Origin: a bacterium
GTDB lineage: Bacteria > Cyanobacteriota > Vampirovibrionia > Gastranaerophilales > Gastranaerophilaceae
DNA length: 64,000 bases
Direction: 5' to 3'
NCBI GenBank assembly: GCA_017629215.1
Contig: JAGBXP010000006.1
Coordinates: 1-64,000, forward strand
In this document: positions 25,642 to 33,662 of the stretch, piece after piece
Layout: each line of letters begins with the position of its first letter
Numbering within the stretch: position 1 is the first letter of the stretch
The notes under the pieces: generated by a model
Told to the model about the DNA's origin: nothing
The model's input: only the letters and a program-made list of their open reading frames with translations
Database searches by the model: none
Position numbers and translations under genes: made by a program

Positions 25642-26960
25642 TGGAAGTAAAAATAATAGGTGCAGGTCTTGCTGGCTCTGAAGCAGCATTACAGCTTTCA
25701 AAAAGGGGTATTAAAGTCAAATTGTATGAAATGCGACCAAATAAAACGACTGGGGCGCATGTGGGAGCTGATTGTGCTGAATTTGTTTGTTCAAATAGCT
25801 TGGGATCATTAGATATAACAAATGCAAGTGGTCTTTTAAAGAAAGAAATGGAATTATTAGGTGGTGAATTAATTAAGGTTGCTTTAAAAAATTCTGTGCC
25901 TGCGGGTAGTGCTTTAGCTATAGCAAGAGAAGATTTTTCAAAAGCTATAACTAAAATGATAGAATTGGATGAAAATATTGAGTTAATAAGAGAAGAATTG
26001 ATTGAAATCCCTGAAGGAAATGTTATTGTAGCTTCAGGGCCGTTGACGAGCGATAAATTAGCTTTAAGTATTAAGAGTTTTACAAATGATGAACACTTGC
26101 ATTTTTTTGATGCGATTGCACCAATTGTAGAAGTTGATTCAATTAATTTTGATAAAGCTTTTTGGGCTTCAAGATATGATAAAGGTGAAGCTTCATATAT
26201 AAATTGTCCAATGAATAAGGAAGAATATGAAAGGTTTTATAATATATTAATTAATGCACCTCGAATTGAACAGCATGAAGTTGATAAAAAATCGAAGTTT
26301 TTTGAGTCTTGTCTGCCAGTTGAAGTGTTAGCTTCACGTGGAGTAGATACTTTAAGATTTGGACCAATGAAGCCTGTTGGCTTAATTGATAAACGGACAG
26401 GTGTGGAAAATTACGCAGTAGTTCAATTAAGGCAAGACAATTCAGCTAAAACTTTGTTTAATTTAGTAGGTTTTCAAACGAATTTAAAATGGGGCGCACA
26501 AAAAGAATTGTTGCAATCAATTCCTGGCTTAGAAAATGTAAATATTGTAAGGTATGGAGTTATGCACAGAAACACTTTTATAAATAGTCCTCAGGTTTTA
26601 AAACCTACGTTGGAAGCTAAAAATAGAGAATGCTTGTTTTTTGCTGGACAATTGACAGGTACAGAAGGTTATACTGAATCAATAGCAACAGGAATGTATG
26701 CTGGTATAAATATGGCTAGAAGAATTATGGGGCAAGAGCCTATGCAACTGCCAAAAGAAACGATTTTAGGAGCATTAGTGCAATATATTTCTAATTCTGA
26801 GCATAAAGATTTTCAACCAATAAATTCTAATTGGGCTTTAGTTCCTCCTATAGAATTACCGAAAAAAGAACGAAAAAATAAAAGGTTAAAAAATGAATTA
26901 TTGGCAAAACGTTCGTTGGAAACTTTAGAAAAATTTTTAGATATTAATCAGGAATTGTAA
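25641..26960 (+). CDS. trmFO: Methylenetetrahydrofolate-tRNA-(uracil-5-)-methyltransferase TrmFO
   Basis: 439 residues, normal length. FAD-binding start VKIIGAGLAGSEAALQLSKR, then LYEMRPNKTTGAH, CAEFVCSNSLGS and the later FAGQLTGTEGYTESIATGM, all diagnostic of TrmFO. It makes ribothymidine at tRNA position 54 using methylene-THF. Start overlaps the GGDEF gene's stop (TAATG), an unusual partner for a tRNA modification gene. Confidence 0.97.
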   Translation: MEVKIIGAGLAGSEAALQLSKRGIKVKLYEMRPNKTTGAHVGADCAEFVCSNSLGSLDITNASGLLKKEMELLGGELIKVALKNSVPAGSALAIAREDFSKAITKMIELDENIELIREELIEIPEGNVIVASGPLTSDKLALSIKSFTNDEHLHFFDAIAPIVEVDSINFDKAFWASRYDKGEASYINCPMNKEEYERFYNILINAPRIEQHEVDKKSKFFESCLPVEVLASRGVDTLRFGPMKPVGLIDKRTGVENYAVVQLRQDNSAKTLFNLVGFQTNLKWGAQKELLQSIPGLENVNIVRYGVMHRNTFINSPQVLKPTLEAKNRECLFFAGQLTGTEGYTESIATGMYAGINMARRIMGQEPMQLPKETILGALVQYISNSEHKDFQPINSNWALVPPIELPKKERKNKRLKNELLAKRSLETLEKFLDINQEL

Positions 26961-27064
26961 TAATTCATCTATATATATGATGGTTGTCATGCCTACATGC
27001 TGTAAAGTGTTAGAAGTACTAAGTGTGCTTGTCTGTATGCTTGGTGGAGAAGAGGTAAGGAAAA

Positions 27065-27508
27065 TTGAAAAAATTCAAGTTTCGATTACAGACCGTACTT
27101 GATATGCGAGAAAACGAGCTTGAACAACGTCAAATGGAAGCAGCTAAAATTCTTGTAGTTTTAAAGAGACAAGAAGGTGAACTCCAAGAAATTTTTGAAT
27201 CTCAAAGCCTAAATAGTGAACAATTAGAGAGTTTATACACATTAGGAACTCTAGATATTCAACAGGTAGAAGCTCATAGGCAATATGGTTTAAAATTGAT
27301 TGTAGATGCAAAAAATAAGGAAAGAATTATAGCGAACACAAAGATGTTATTAGAAAAAAAACAAATTGAGGTTCGTGAAGCTCACAAGAAGGTAGAAATA
27401 TTAAAAAAGCTTAAAGAAAAACAAGAACAAGAATATTACAAGAATTTTTTAGATTTAGAAATAAAGGAAATAGATGATATAACATCAGCAAGGTTTAATT
27501 TTAGATGA
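27065..27508 (+). CDS. fliJ: Flagellar export chaperone FliJ
   Basis: 147 residues starting at TTG (AGAGGTAAGG ahead). FKFRLQTVLDMRENELEQRQ at the N-terminus is the standard FliJ opening; the rest is one long coiled coil. FliJ is the stalk-like component of the FliH-FliI export ATPase. Its stop overlaps the fliK start (ATGA). Confidence 0.85.
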   Translation: MKKFKFRLQTVLDMRENELEQRQMEAAKILVVLKRQEGELQEIFESQSLNSEQLESLYTLGTLDIQQVEAHRQYGLKLIVDAKNKERIIANTKMLLEKKQIEVREAHKKVEILKKLKEKQEQEYYKNFLDLEIKEIDDITSARFNFR

Positions 27509-28905
27509 CACAAGCAGTAGGAAATACTTTGAATAATTTAGAACAGCTACTTTTATCACAAAAAGAAGCTCAGAATCTTGCTGAAAAACCTTTTTCTGGC
27601 ATGGATAAGTATGTTGATTTTAAGAAGATTTTTGATGATAAGCTTGAAAAAAATCAAAATACTATAGAAGATTTAAAAAAGATGTCTCTATGCGATAAAA
27701 ATATAAACGTGTCTATAAATGTTAATCTTTGTAATATACAAGATGAGGACGCTTTAATTGAGCAGGAGACTTTAATATCTGCAGAAGATTTTAAAGAAAT
27801 TTTAGATAAAGAAATAGATGAGGTAAATGTTGAGACTTCTTTGGATTTAACATTAGCAAAAGACATTGAAGAAATAATTTCTCAATTAAAAGAAGCTATT
27901 GAAGATACGGTTAAGATTATAGACGAGTCTAAAACATCTGAGAAATCACTTGATGACGAGACTAAAACACCATTAGAGGGACTCATAGCTATTTGTGATA
28001 ATAATGTTAGTACAACATTGCCAACTGTTGATGATTTGGATAGCTCTCTTGAATCAATTGTTAATTTAGCTAACAAAATTACAACATTGAATAATTCTGA
28101 AGGTAAATTATTAGAATTTAATGAACAAAATAGTGATGAAGCTTTGAATTTAGATAAGTTTGAATTAACTCAGGATGAAATTATGGAATTTGTCGATGCT
28201 AATATTGATGAAACTATTACAAGTAGACAAACCAAAGAAAATTCTAGTATAACTCAAAACTTGGAATTAGATGAAGAGATTATTAAAGAATTGAAAATAG
28301 AATCTTTGTCAGCTCAAAGTGAAAGTTCTAATAATAGCACTTTTATGCAACAACAGACACCAGAAGAACACGCTGTTAAAGTTGCTATAAATTCAAGTAT
28401 TGAAGGTTTTGAATTAAAATTGGAATCTGCGCAAAATGGTCAAAATATTCAAAATATTCAACAAGTAGTGCAAAAATCTGTAGATGTAAATCCTAGTAGA
28501 ATATTAGATCAGATTACAAAACATCTTGAAGGTTTACAAAACGGTAATAAGGTAAATATTGTTCTTAATCCTGACTCTCTAGGTAAGGTTAATATTCAAT
28601 TAATGACTACAAAGGATGGTTTAACAGCTCAGTTTACTGTAACAACTCAAGAAGCTCGTGATATGTTAACAAAAGGCTTAGATGGTTTAAAAGAAGCTTT
28701 AGGTACTCATGGAGTTGCTGTTGATAATGTGTCTGTGAAGTTTACTGAAACTCAAAAATCTGAATATAATCAGGATTGGACAGAACAAGAAGGCTCTAGA
28801 GGTGGGAATAAAAAACAAGAGCAACAAAATCGTGAAGAAAAGCAAAAAGGCTTGTTTGAAAAGATGTTAGCTCAAACAACAAATGATGAAAATGGTAATG
28901 TATAA
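27505..28905 (+). CDS. fliK: Flagellar hook-length control protein FliK
   Basis: 466 residues. The first ~330 are acidic and poorly conserved; the C-terminal Flg_hook domain (about 335-420) carries VNIVLNPDSLGKVNIQLMTT, then GLTAQFTVTTQEARDML and LKEALGTHGVAVDNVSVKF. FliK is secreted and switches export from hook to filament. A Gln/Glu/Lys-rich tail follows the domain. Confidence 0.9.
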   Translation: MTQAVGNTLNNLEQLLLSQKEAQNLAEKPFSGMDKYVDFKKIFDDKLEKNQNTIEDLKKMSLCDKNINVSINVNLCNIQDEDALIEQETLISAEDFKEILDKEIDEVNVETSLDLTLAKDIEEIISQLKEAIEDTVKIIDESKTSEKSLDDETKTPLEGLIAICDNNVSTTLPTVDDLDSSLESIVNLANKITTLNNSEGKLLEFNEQNSDEALNLDKFELTQDEIMEFVDANIDETITSRQTKENSSITQNLELDEEIIKELKIESLSAQSESSNNSTFMQQQTPEEHAVKVAINSSIEGFELKLESAQNGQNIQNIQQVVQKSVDVNPSRILDQITKHLEGLQNGNKVNIVLNPDSLGKVNIQLMTTKDGLTAQFTVTTQEARDMLTKGLDGLKEALGTHGVAVDNVSVKFTETQKSEYNQDWTEQEGSRGGNKKQEQQNREEKQKGLFEKMLAQTTNDENGNV

Positions 28906-28924
28906 ATAAAGGTGGGAGAAGGTT

Positions 28925-29431
28925 ATGACATCAGTTAGTAGTGAAATTACAAATATGCAAAACCAAACAGCTTATAATAATATGCTGACAGGTGTTAATA
29001 AAACAACTAAAGATAATGATAGCAATATGTTCTTAACATTAATGCTACAACAGCTTCAAAATCAAGATCCAACACAACCTACGGATAATACTGAATGGTT
29101 GGCGCAATTAGCTCAGTATTCTTCTTTGGAACAAATGACGCAGATGAATCAAGGTTTAACTGATTGTATGAGCTATTTATCTGCAATGTATAATGATATG
29201 TCTATGAATTCTGAAATTACTCAAACTCTTTCTTTGATTGGCAAAGAAGTAACATTGAAGGATCCAAGTGATGAGGCTGGTAAGAAAACTATTACAGGCA
29301 AAGTTTCAGAAGCAAGTTTTGAGGATGGAACTGGTAAAGTTAAGGTTGGAAATGAATATTATTCAATTGGTAATATTATTTCTGTTAAAGATGAAACCAT
29401 TAGCACAGCTACAGTAGCTGGAACGGTTTAA
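28925..29431 (+). CDS. flgD: Flagellar hook cap protein FlgD
   Basis: 168 residues. MFLTLMLQQLQNQDPTQPTD, then NTEWLAQLAQYSSLEQMTQM (about 34-75) is the conserved N-terminal FlgD core. The C-terminal half is shorter than in enterobacteria. FlgD caps the growing hook and guides FlgE. AGGTGGGAGAAGG provides the ribosome site. Confidence 0.95.
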   Translation: MTSVSSEITNMQNQTAYNNMLTGVNKTTKDNDSNMFLTLMLQQLQNQDPTQPTDNTEWLAQLAQYSSLEQMTQMNQGLTDCMSYLSAMYNDMSMNSEITQTLSLIGKEVTLKDPSDEAGKKTITGKVSEASFEDGTGKVKVGNEYYSIGNIISVKDETISTATVAGTV

Positions 29432-29484
29432 TCATTATTTTATGAAATTTAATTAATATTATATTATGGACTTACGGAGGAAAA

Positions 29485-31161
29485 ATGACACAGGCATTAC
29501 AAACATCAGCAACTGGTATTAACGTTGGTCAACAACAGATTAACGTAATTGCTAATAACGTTGCAAATATTAACACTGTAGCTTACAAGTCAGCAAATAT
29601 GACTTTTGAAACATTGTTTTCAAATACACTATCACAAGGTAGTGCAGCAACCAAAGAAGGTGGCGGTACAAACCCAAAACAAATAGGACTTGGTGTTAAA
29701 ATCGGTGGAATATCAAGAAATTTTGAGATTGGTACTTTTGTAAATACAGGACGTGATACTGATGTTATGATTTCTGGAAATGGCTATTTTGTTGTACAAG
29801 ATGGTGATGGAAAACAATATTATACACGTGATGGTGTGTTTACAACAGATTCTAATGGTAATTTGGTAACACAATCTGGTATGAAAGTTGTTGGAGCTTC
29901 TGCTCCTTATTCTGGAACTCCATCGAGCACAACAGTTAGAATTCCAACCAACTTAAAAGCTACAGTTACTGAATCAACTTCTGATATTATTAATGATAAG
30001 CTTATAAAAGATTTAAACAATGTATCAATTAGTAGTGGTAGTTTTAATATAAAATTTGATACTATGATTCCTGATTCAACCCTTAAAACTAAGACTATTG
30101 AAACATTAAACAATGTTAATATTGATTCTGGTACATTCACAATTACAATGTCTGGAGAGACAACTCCTCTTTCTTATACTGTTAATGATCAACAATCTTT
30201 AGAAGCGAATATAGCTGCATGGAATAATGTGGACGGAAGGTTGACATTTGGTCTTGACAATGGAAAGCTAAAAATTACTATTAACAATCCAGATCATTCT
30301 ATTTCTCAAGTAAATTCTGGTGATACAAACTTTTTTGAAGCAACAGGCATTGATACAGAAAATTTAACTTCAAAATTGTTATTTAGTAGTGGAAATAGTG
30401 AAACATTGTCATTCCATGTGGATACATTAGATACCATGGGTGATAATATAGCAGCTTGGAATCAAATTATCGATGAGTTTAATGCAGATGCAACTAAAGA
30501 TAATATTGATTTGAGGTTTGAAATAACAGAAAATGGGCAACTGAAAATTGGTTGCTCAGAAACTCTTGAATTTGAACCAATTGATACAAACTTTTTTGCT
30601 GAAACAAAAATTTCGCCAGTTAATTTAACTTCTAAGACTTTGAATTATAGCGCAGTTCTTCAAGACTTATTAGATTATAATGATGCTGATGGTATTGCTG
30701 TATCATCTGTAACAATTATCGATGAAAACGGAATTGTATCTTGTTCTTATTCAGATGGTTCAAATCTAACAACTCAACTTAATGAATTAAATCAAGCTGA
30801 GTGGAGATATACAACTCCAGATGGCACAGTTATTACAGGCTCGGATGTAACTCCTAAGGGCTCAATTAATATAAATTCAAACATGATTGTAGAATTGGCA
30901 TCTTTTGTTAACGAAGAAGGCTTGGTATCTATCAATAACAACTTGTGGCAATGGGGTCCTGATGCTGGTGAAATATTCTATGGTATGGCTGGAGAAATGG
31001 CTTTTGGGTCTTTGGAATCAGGTGGTTACGAAGGATCTAATGTCGATATTGCAGTTGAGCTTTCAAATATGATTACTGCACAAAGACTTATTCAGATGAA
31101 TTCAAGAGTGTTCGGCACAGCAAGTTCTATAATGGAAACCTTGGCATATTTAGGACAATAG
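29485..31161 (+). CDS. flgE: Flagellar hook protein FlgE
   Basis: 558 residues. N-terminal rod signature NVIANNVANINTVAYKSANM (about 20-39) and C-terminal VDIAVELSNMITAQRLIQMN with the closing SSIMETLAYLGQ; both ends form the D0 coiled coil. The middle is long and holds an internal duplication: NIAAWN...NLTSK at about 242-297 recurs at about 321-384. FlgE subunits build the hook. It is the last gene of fliJ-fliK-flgD-flgE, and a CATG-rich hairpin follows. Confidence 0.95.
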   Translation: MTQALQTSATGINVGQQQINVIANNVANINTVAYKSANMTFETLFSNTLSQGSAATKEGGGTNPKQIGLGVKIGGISRNFEIGTFVNTGRDTDVMISGNGYFVVQDGDGKQYYTRDGVFTTDSNGNLVTQSGMKVVGASAPYSGTPSSTTVRIPTNLKATVTESTSDIINDKLIKDLNNVSISSGSFNIKFDTMIPDSTLKTKTIETLNNVNIDSGTFTITMSGETTPLSYTVNDQQSLEANIAAWNNVDGRLTFGLDNGKLKITINNPDHSISQVNSGDTNFFEATGIDTENLTSKLLFSSGNSETLSFHVDTLDTMGDNIAAWNQIIDEFNADATKDNIDLRFEITENGQLKIGCSETLEFEPIDTNFFAETKISPVNLTSKTLNYSAVLQDLLDYNDADGIAVSSVTIIDENGIVSCSYSDGSNLTTQLNELNQAEWRYTTPDGTVITGSDVTPKGSININSNMIVELASFVNEEGLVSINNNLWQWGPDAGEIFYGMAGEMAFGSLESGGYEGSNVDIAVELSNMITAQRLIQMNSRVFGTASSIMETLAYLGQ

Positions 31162-31253
31162 TGCTGAATATCGTAGACATTGAGTTGACTATTTGATGAA
31201 GTTTCTATATTTATAGGGATTTTACCAGTGGTCTCAAGATTGAAAATTTAAGA

Positions 31254-31290
31254 GGCATGCTCTGGCATGAAAAAAGCATGCCAATTTTGT
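31254..31290 (+). terminator. Possible terminator after flgE
   Basis: GGCATGC (31254-31260) pairs with GCATGCC (31276-31282), followed by AATTTTG. The loop is long and could itself pair differently (GGCATG recurs), and the T-run is short, so termination is likely but not certain. Confidence 0.5.
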
Positions 31291-31438
31291 AAAATTTCTT
31301 GTCAAGTTCTTAACAAAACTCATGAAATTTACAAAACTTAACATATTCGACATGGTTGAAATCCATGCATGTCATGGGTTTCGGCATGTTGGTTAAAATT
31401 CAAAAAACTGTTACAATTTAGGACTTGTGCAGGTCATG
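31256..31438. repeat. Cluster of ten CATG tetramers in the flgE-yggS gap
   Basis: CATG occurs at 31256, 31266, 31277, 31321, 31351, 31364, 31368, 31373, 31385 and 31435. Several form short inverted repeats, such as CATGG/CCATG (31351-31367). This is far denser than expected in AT-rich DNA. The 313-base gap (31162-31474) otherwise holds only the hairpin and the yggS promoter. Confidence 0.6.
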
Positions 31439-31454
31439 ATATGTATTATATAAT
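31425..31454 (+). promoter_or_regulatory. Sigma-70 promoter of yggS-sepF
   Basis: TTGTGC (31425-31430), 18 bases, TATAAT (31449-31454), then AGAGAGG ahead of the ATG at 31475. The -10 is perfect; the -35 has two mismatches. Confidence 0.55.
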
Positions 31455-31474
31455 ACAAGAGAGGTCGAGGGGAA

Positions 31475-32224
31475 ATGTCTCATAATTATGAGCAGGCTGA
31501 CAATCATAAATTAAATGGAGCTTGTATTCCAGCTAGTTGTTGGAATCAAGAGGTGTTTATTGATGAAGTTTTGGTGGGACATAGGCTTTTCGATATCAAG
31601 AATAAAATCGCACCTTGTAAACCGAGAATAATTGGAGTTACGAAATACTTTGGCTTAGAAGCTGTAACCAAGGGCTATAAAGCAGGACTTGTTGATTTTG
31701 GTGAGTCAAGAGCAGTAGATGCAATCAAAAAGATTAATTCATTACCAAAAGAAATTAGAGAGAACGCGAAGTTTCATTTTATAGGACATTTACAGTCAAA
31801 TAAGGCAGAGAAAGTAGTTGAATATTTTGATTATATTCATTCTGTAGACTCTTTGAAATTAGCGAGAGTTATTTCAGAGACAGCCTGTCGTTTAAATAAG
31901 AAAGAGAAAGTTTTAATACAGGTAAATAATACAGGTGAGGAGCAAAAATTTGGCTATAGTAAACAACAGCTAGAGTTAGAGATAAGAGAGATTATTAAGC
32001 TTTCAGGTCTAGAGGTTGTTGGCTTGATGAACTTAGCACCGTTAGGAGCAAGTGAACTTGAGTTGAGAGCGATATTTCGTGATTTAAGAGAATATAGAGA
32101 TTTTCTTGAAAGAGAATTTTGTATTACGCTACCTGAATTATCAATGGGGATGAGTAATGATTATCATATTGCTGTTCAGGAAGGTGCAACAATGATTAGA
32201 GTAGGCAGAAAATTGTTTAGTTAA
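31475..32224 (+). CDS. yggS: PLP homeostasis protein (YggS/PROSC family)
   Basis: 249 residues. The PLP-lysine lies in IIGVTKYFGLEAV (about 52-64), followed by DFGESRA, KFHFIGHLQSNKAEKVV, LIQVNNTGEEQKFGY and LSMGMSNDYHIAVQEGATMI, the full family signature. It binds pyridoxal phosphate and keeps free PLP in balance. The ~30-residue N-terminal extension is unusual. The partner gene sepF follows by 17 bases, an order also common in Gram-positives and cyanobacteria. Confidence 0.94.
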   Translation: MSHNYEQADNHKLNGACIPASCWNQEVFIDEVLVGHRLFDIKNKIAPCKPRIIGVTKYFGLEAVTKGYKAGLVDFGESRAVDAIKKINSLPKEIRENAKFHFIGHLQSNKAEKVVEYFDYIHSVDSLKLARVISETACRLNKKEKVLIQVNNTGEEQKFGYSKQQLELEIREIIKLSGLEVVGLMNLAPLGASELELRAIFRDLREYRDFLEREFCITLPELSMGMSNDYHIAVQEGATMIRVGRKLFS

Positions 32225-32241
32225 ATATATTGGAGGAGATA

Positions 32242-32751
32242 ATGGCACTATCAGAAGGTTTAAAAAGTTTTGTAGGATTTTTCACAAGAAGTTTTAATGA
32301 CGGAAGTGATGAAGGCGCATTTGAGTTTGAGAGCGATATCGCAGATTATAGTAATGATATTGACGGTACACTTGCATTAGATACAATGTATGGTACAAGA
32401 GTTAAACCAGAAAGAAGTTTTGAAAGAGAATCAAAAGTAGTTAGCCATCCTAATACATATAAATCTGGAGAGGTTACTGTAATTGAACCTCGTTCATTTA
32501 GTGAATCTGCTCAAATTGTAAAAAAATTGATTGATAAGAAAACAGTTATATTACATTTAGATTTATTAGATAAAGAACAATGTCAAAGAACAATTGATTT
32601 TGTATGTGGTGCAGCTTATGCTCTTAATGGAACAGCACAAAAGATTAGTGATATGGTGTTCATCGTTACTCCTAGTAATGTTTCTTTGTCAGTAGAAAAT
32701 GCTGCAGTTCAAAATAAATTTTCAGAATCACTTTGGAATAAACCTCTATAG
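32242..32751 (+). CDS. sepF: Cell division protein SepF
   Basis: 169 residues from the ATG at 32242 (GGAGGAG ahead). The N-terminal amphipathic segment (MALSEGLKSFVGFFTRSF) would bind membrane; an acidic linker follows; the C-terminal domain has VTVIEPRSFSESAQIVKKLI, VILHLDLLDKEQCQRTIDFV and CGAAYALNGTAQKISDMVFI. SepF anchors FtsZ rings to the membrane and bundles them. FtsZ is encoded 11 kb away. Presence of SepF points away from Proteobacteria. Confidence 0.94.
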   Translation: MALSEGLKSFVGFFTRSFNDGSDEGAFEFESDIADYSNDIDGTLALDTMYGTRVKPERSFERESKVVSHPNTYKSGEVTVIEPRSFSESAQIVKKLIDKKTVILHLDLLDKEQCQRTIDFVCGAAYALNGTAQKISDMVFIVTPSNVSLSVENAAVQNKFSESLWNKPL

Positions 32752-32810
32752 TTTTATTTAAAGTGTTAAAGTTATTAAATAATACATTGATTTGTGATAG
32801 TTGGATTTTC

Positions 32811-32835
32811 AGGATGCTTTAAGCATCCTTTTTAT
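32811..32835 (+). terminator. Terminator of yggS-sepF
   Basis: AGGATGC, TTTAA loop, GCATCCT and a T-rich tail. Confidence 0.88.
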
Positions 32836-33000
32836 TTATTTATTTTTTAAGATAAAATGCTCCCAAAAATTAAAAAAATCACCTTCAAATTTCATATCAA
32901 AATCATCAGCTTTTGTAACAAAACTTCACAATATCCTTCATTGTAACGATTTGTAAAGATAAGTTTTCATGAGGCTCAAATCCACTTATAATGCCCTATA

Positions 33001-33025
33001 TGATGTGATGTGATATGATGTGAGG
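33001..33025 (+). repeat. Pentanucleotide array (5 units) in cassette copy 2
   Basis: TGATG, TGATG, TGATA, TGATG, TGAGG. Copy 3 has six units in a different mix. Arrays of this kind between upstream elements and a -35 box can change promoter strength when copy number changes by slippage. Confidence 0.75.
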
Positions 33026-33038
33026 AGTCTCTTTGCGT

Positions 33039-33065
33039 TAAAGTTTTCCAAAAAAATGCCGTATA
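33039..33065 (+). promoter_or_regulatory. Sigma-28 (FliA)-type promoter
   Basis: TAAAGTTT (33039-33046), 11 bases, GCCGTATA (33058-33065). Same match and spacing as copy 1. It reads the small gene at 33133 through a ~60-base leader. Confidence 0.75.
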
Positions 33066-33132
33066 TTAAACATGTATAGAGTAGTAGCTGGAATAAGTTT
33101 TTCAGCACAAGCAAAGAAAGGAAAACAAAATT

Positions 33133-33369
33133 ATGAAATTTTTCGATTTAGAGCTTGGTGGATTAGGTAGTAGTCCAATGAGGGTTGTTACAAATAAAGG
33201 AAATGATGGGAATGGTAATTGTACTCAAGTTACATTTGGACGCAATTCTGATTTGAGCTGTAAGGATTGTCCAGCTGAGTTTGTAACTACTAATAAATAT
33301 TTTATAAGACAACAAAATGGTAAATTAAAAAATGTAAATCCTGTAAATCCTGAGCAATTTATTCCATAA
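33133..33369 (+). CDS. Small Cys-containing protein with MKFFDLELGGLG N-terminus
   Basis: 78 residues. Residues 1-12 are identical to the gene at 128; the remainder (SSPMRVVTNKGNDGNGNC onwards) is unrelated, with Cys at 30, 43 and 46 (CKDC). Start supported by AAAGGAAAAC ahead and by the shared leader. No signal peptide or membrane helix. The pattern of constant head and variable tail, with the same promoter, suggests the head is a targeting signal or a site recognised by a processing enzyme. Function unknown. Confidence 0.78.
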   Translation: MKFFDLELGGLGSSPMRVVTNKGNDGNGNCTQVTFGRNSDLSCKDCPAEFVTTNKYFIRQQNGKLKNVNPVNPEQFIP

Positions 33370-33387
33370 TATATTATTTGTAGTCCA

Positions 33388-33409
33388 GTAGGTTGGGTGA
33401 AACCCAACA
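33388..33409 (+). repeat. GTAGG stem-loop element, copy 2
   Basis: GTAGGTTGGGTGAAACCCAA then CA: GGTTGGGT pairs with ACCCAAC around a short loop. It lies between the small gene's stop and its terminator, as in copy 1. Confidence 0.65.
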
Positions 33410-33448
33410 AAATAGCTATGTTGGGAGAAAGCAAATAATAAACTTTGT

Positions 33449-33476
33449 CGGCTGGGATTTATCCCAGCCGATTTTG
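33449..33476 (+). terminator. Repeated strong terminator, copy 2
   Basis: CGGCTGGGAT, TT, ATCCCAGCCG, then ATTTTGATTTGAATTATG. Stem identical to 461-485; downstream bases are also conserved. Confidence 0.85.
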
Positions 33477-33662
33477 ATTTGAATTATGCTTTGTAGGCTA
33501 ATGAAGGTAATTTTTTCTTAGCTTCCATGATAAAAAAAAATAACCTAAACGAATTGTTAAAAAATACAATAAGTTTTTCTATATTTTATGTTAAATGTAT
33601 AAAGAACAAACCTAACTATTTAATTATTTAACCTACTAATTATTTAAAATAAGGAGATTAAA

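Larger units (their letters stand above)
32920..33132 (+). repeat. Promoter/leader cassette, copy 2 (complete)
   Basis: Begins with AAAACTTCACA, shares the block TGTAACGATTTGTAAAGA and CATGAGGCTCAAATCCA, then TTATAATGCCCTATA, with 59704-59784. Next come five pentanucleotide units (33001-33025), AGGAGTCT, the sigma-28-like promoter, and the ~65-base leader shared with copy 1. The conserved upstream block could bind an activator; its TTATAAT could also be a second -10 box. It fills most of the 381-base gap after sepF. Confidence 0.88.

Noticed and set aside
33001-33025. Pentanucleotide array as a CRISPR or telomere-like repeat
   Set aside because: Units are 5 bases with no spacers; it is a short tandem array in a promoter.
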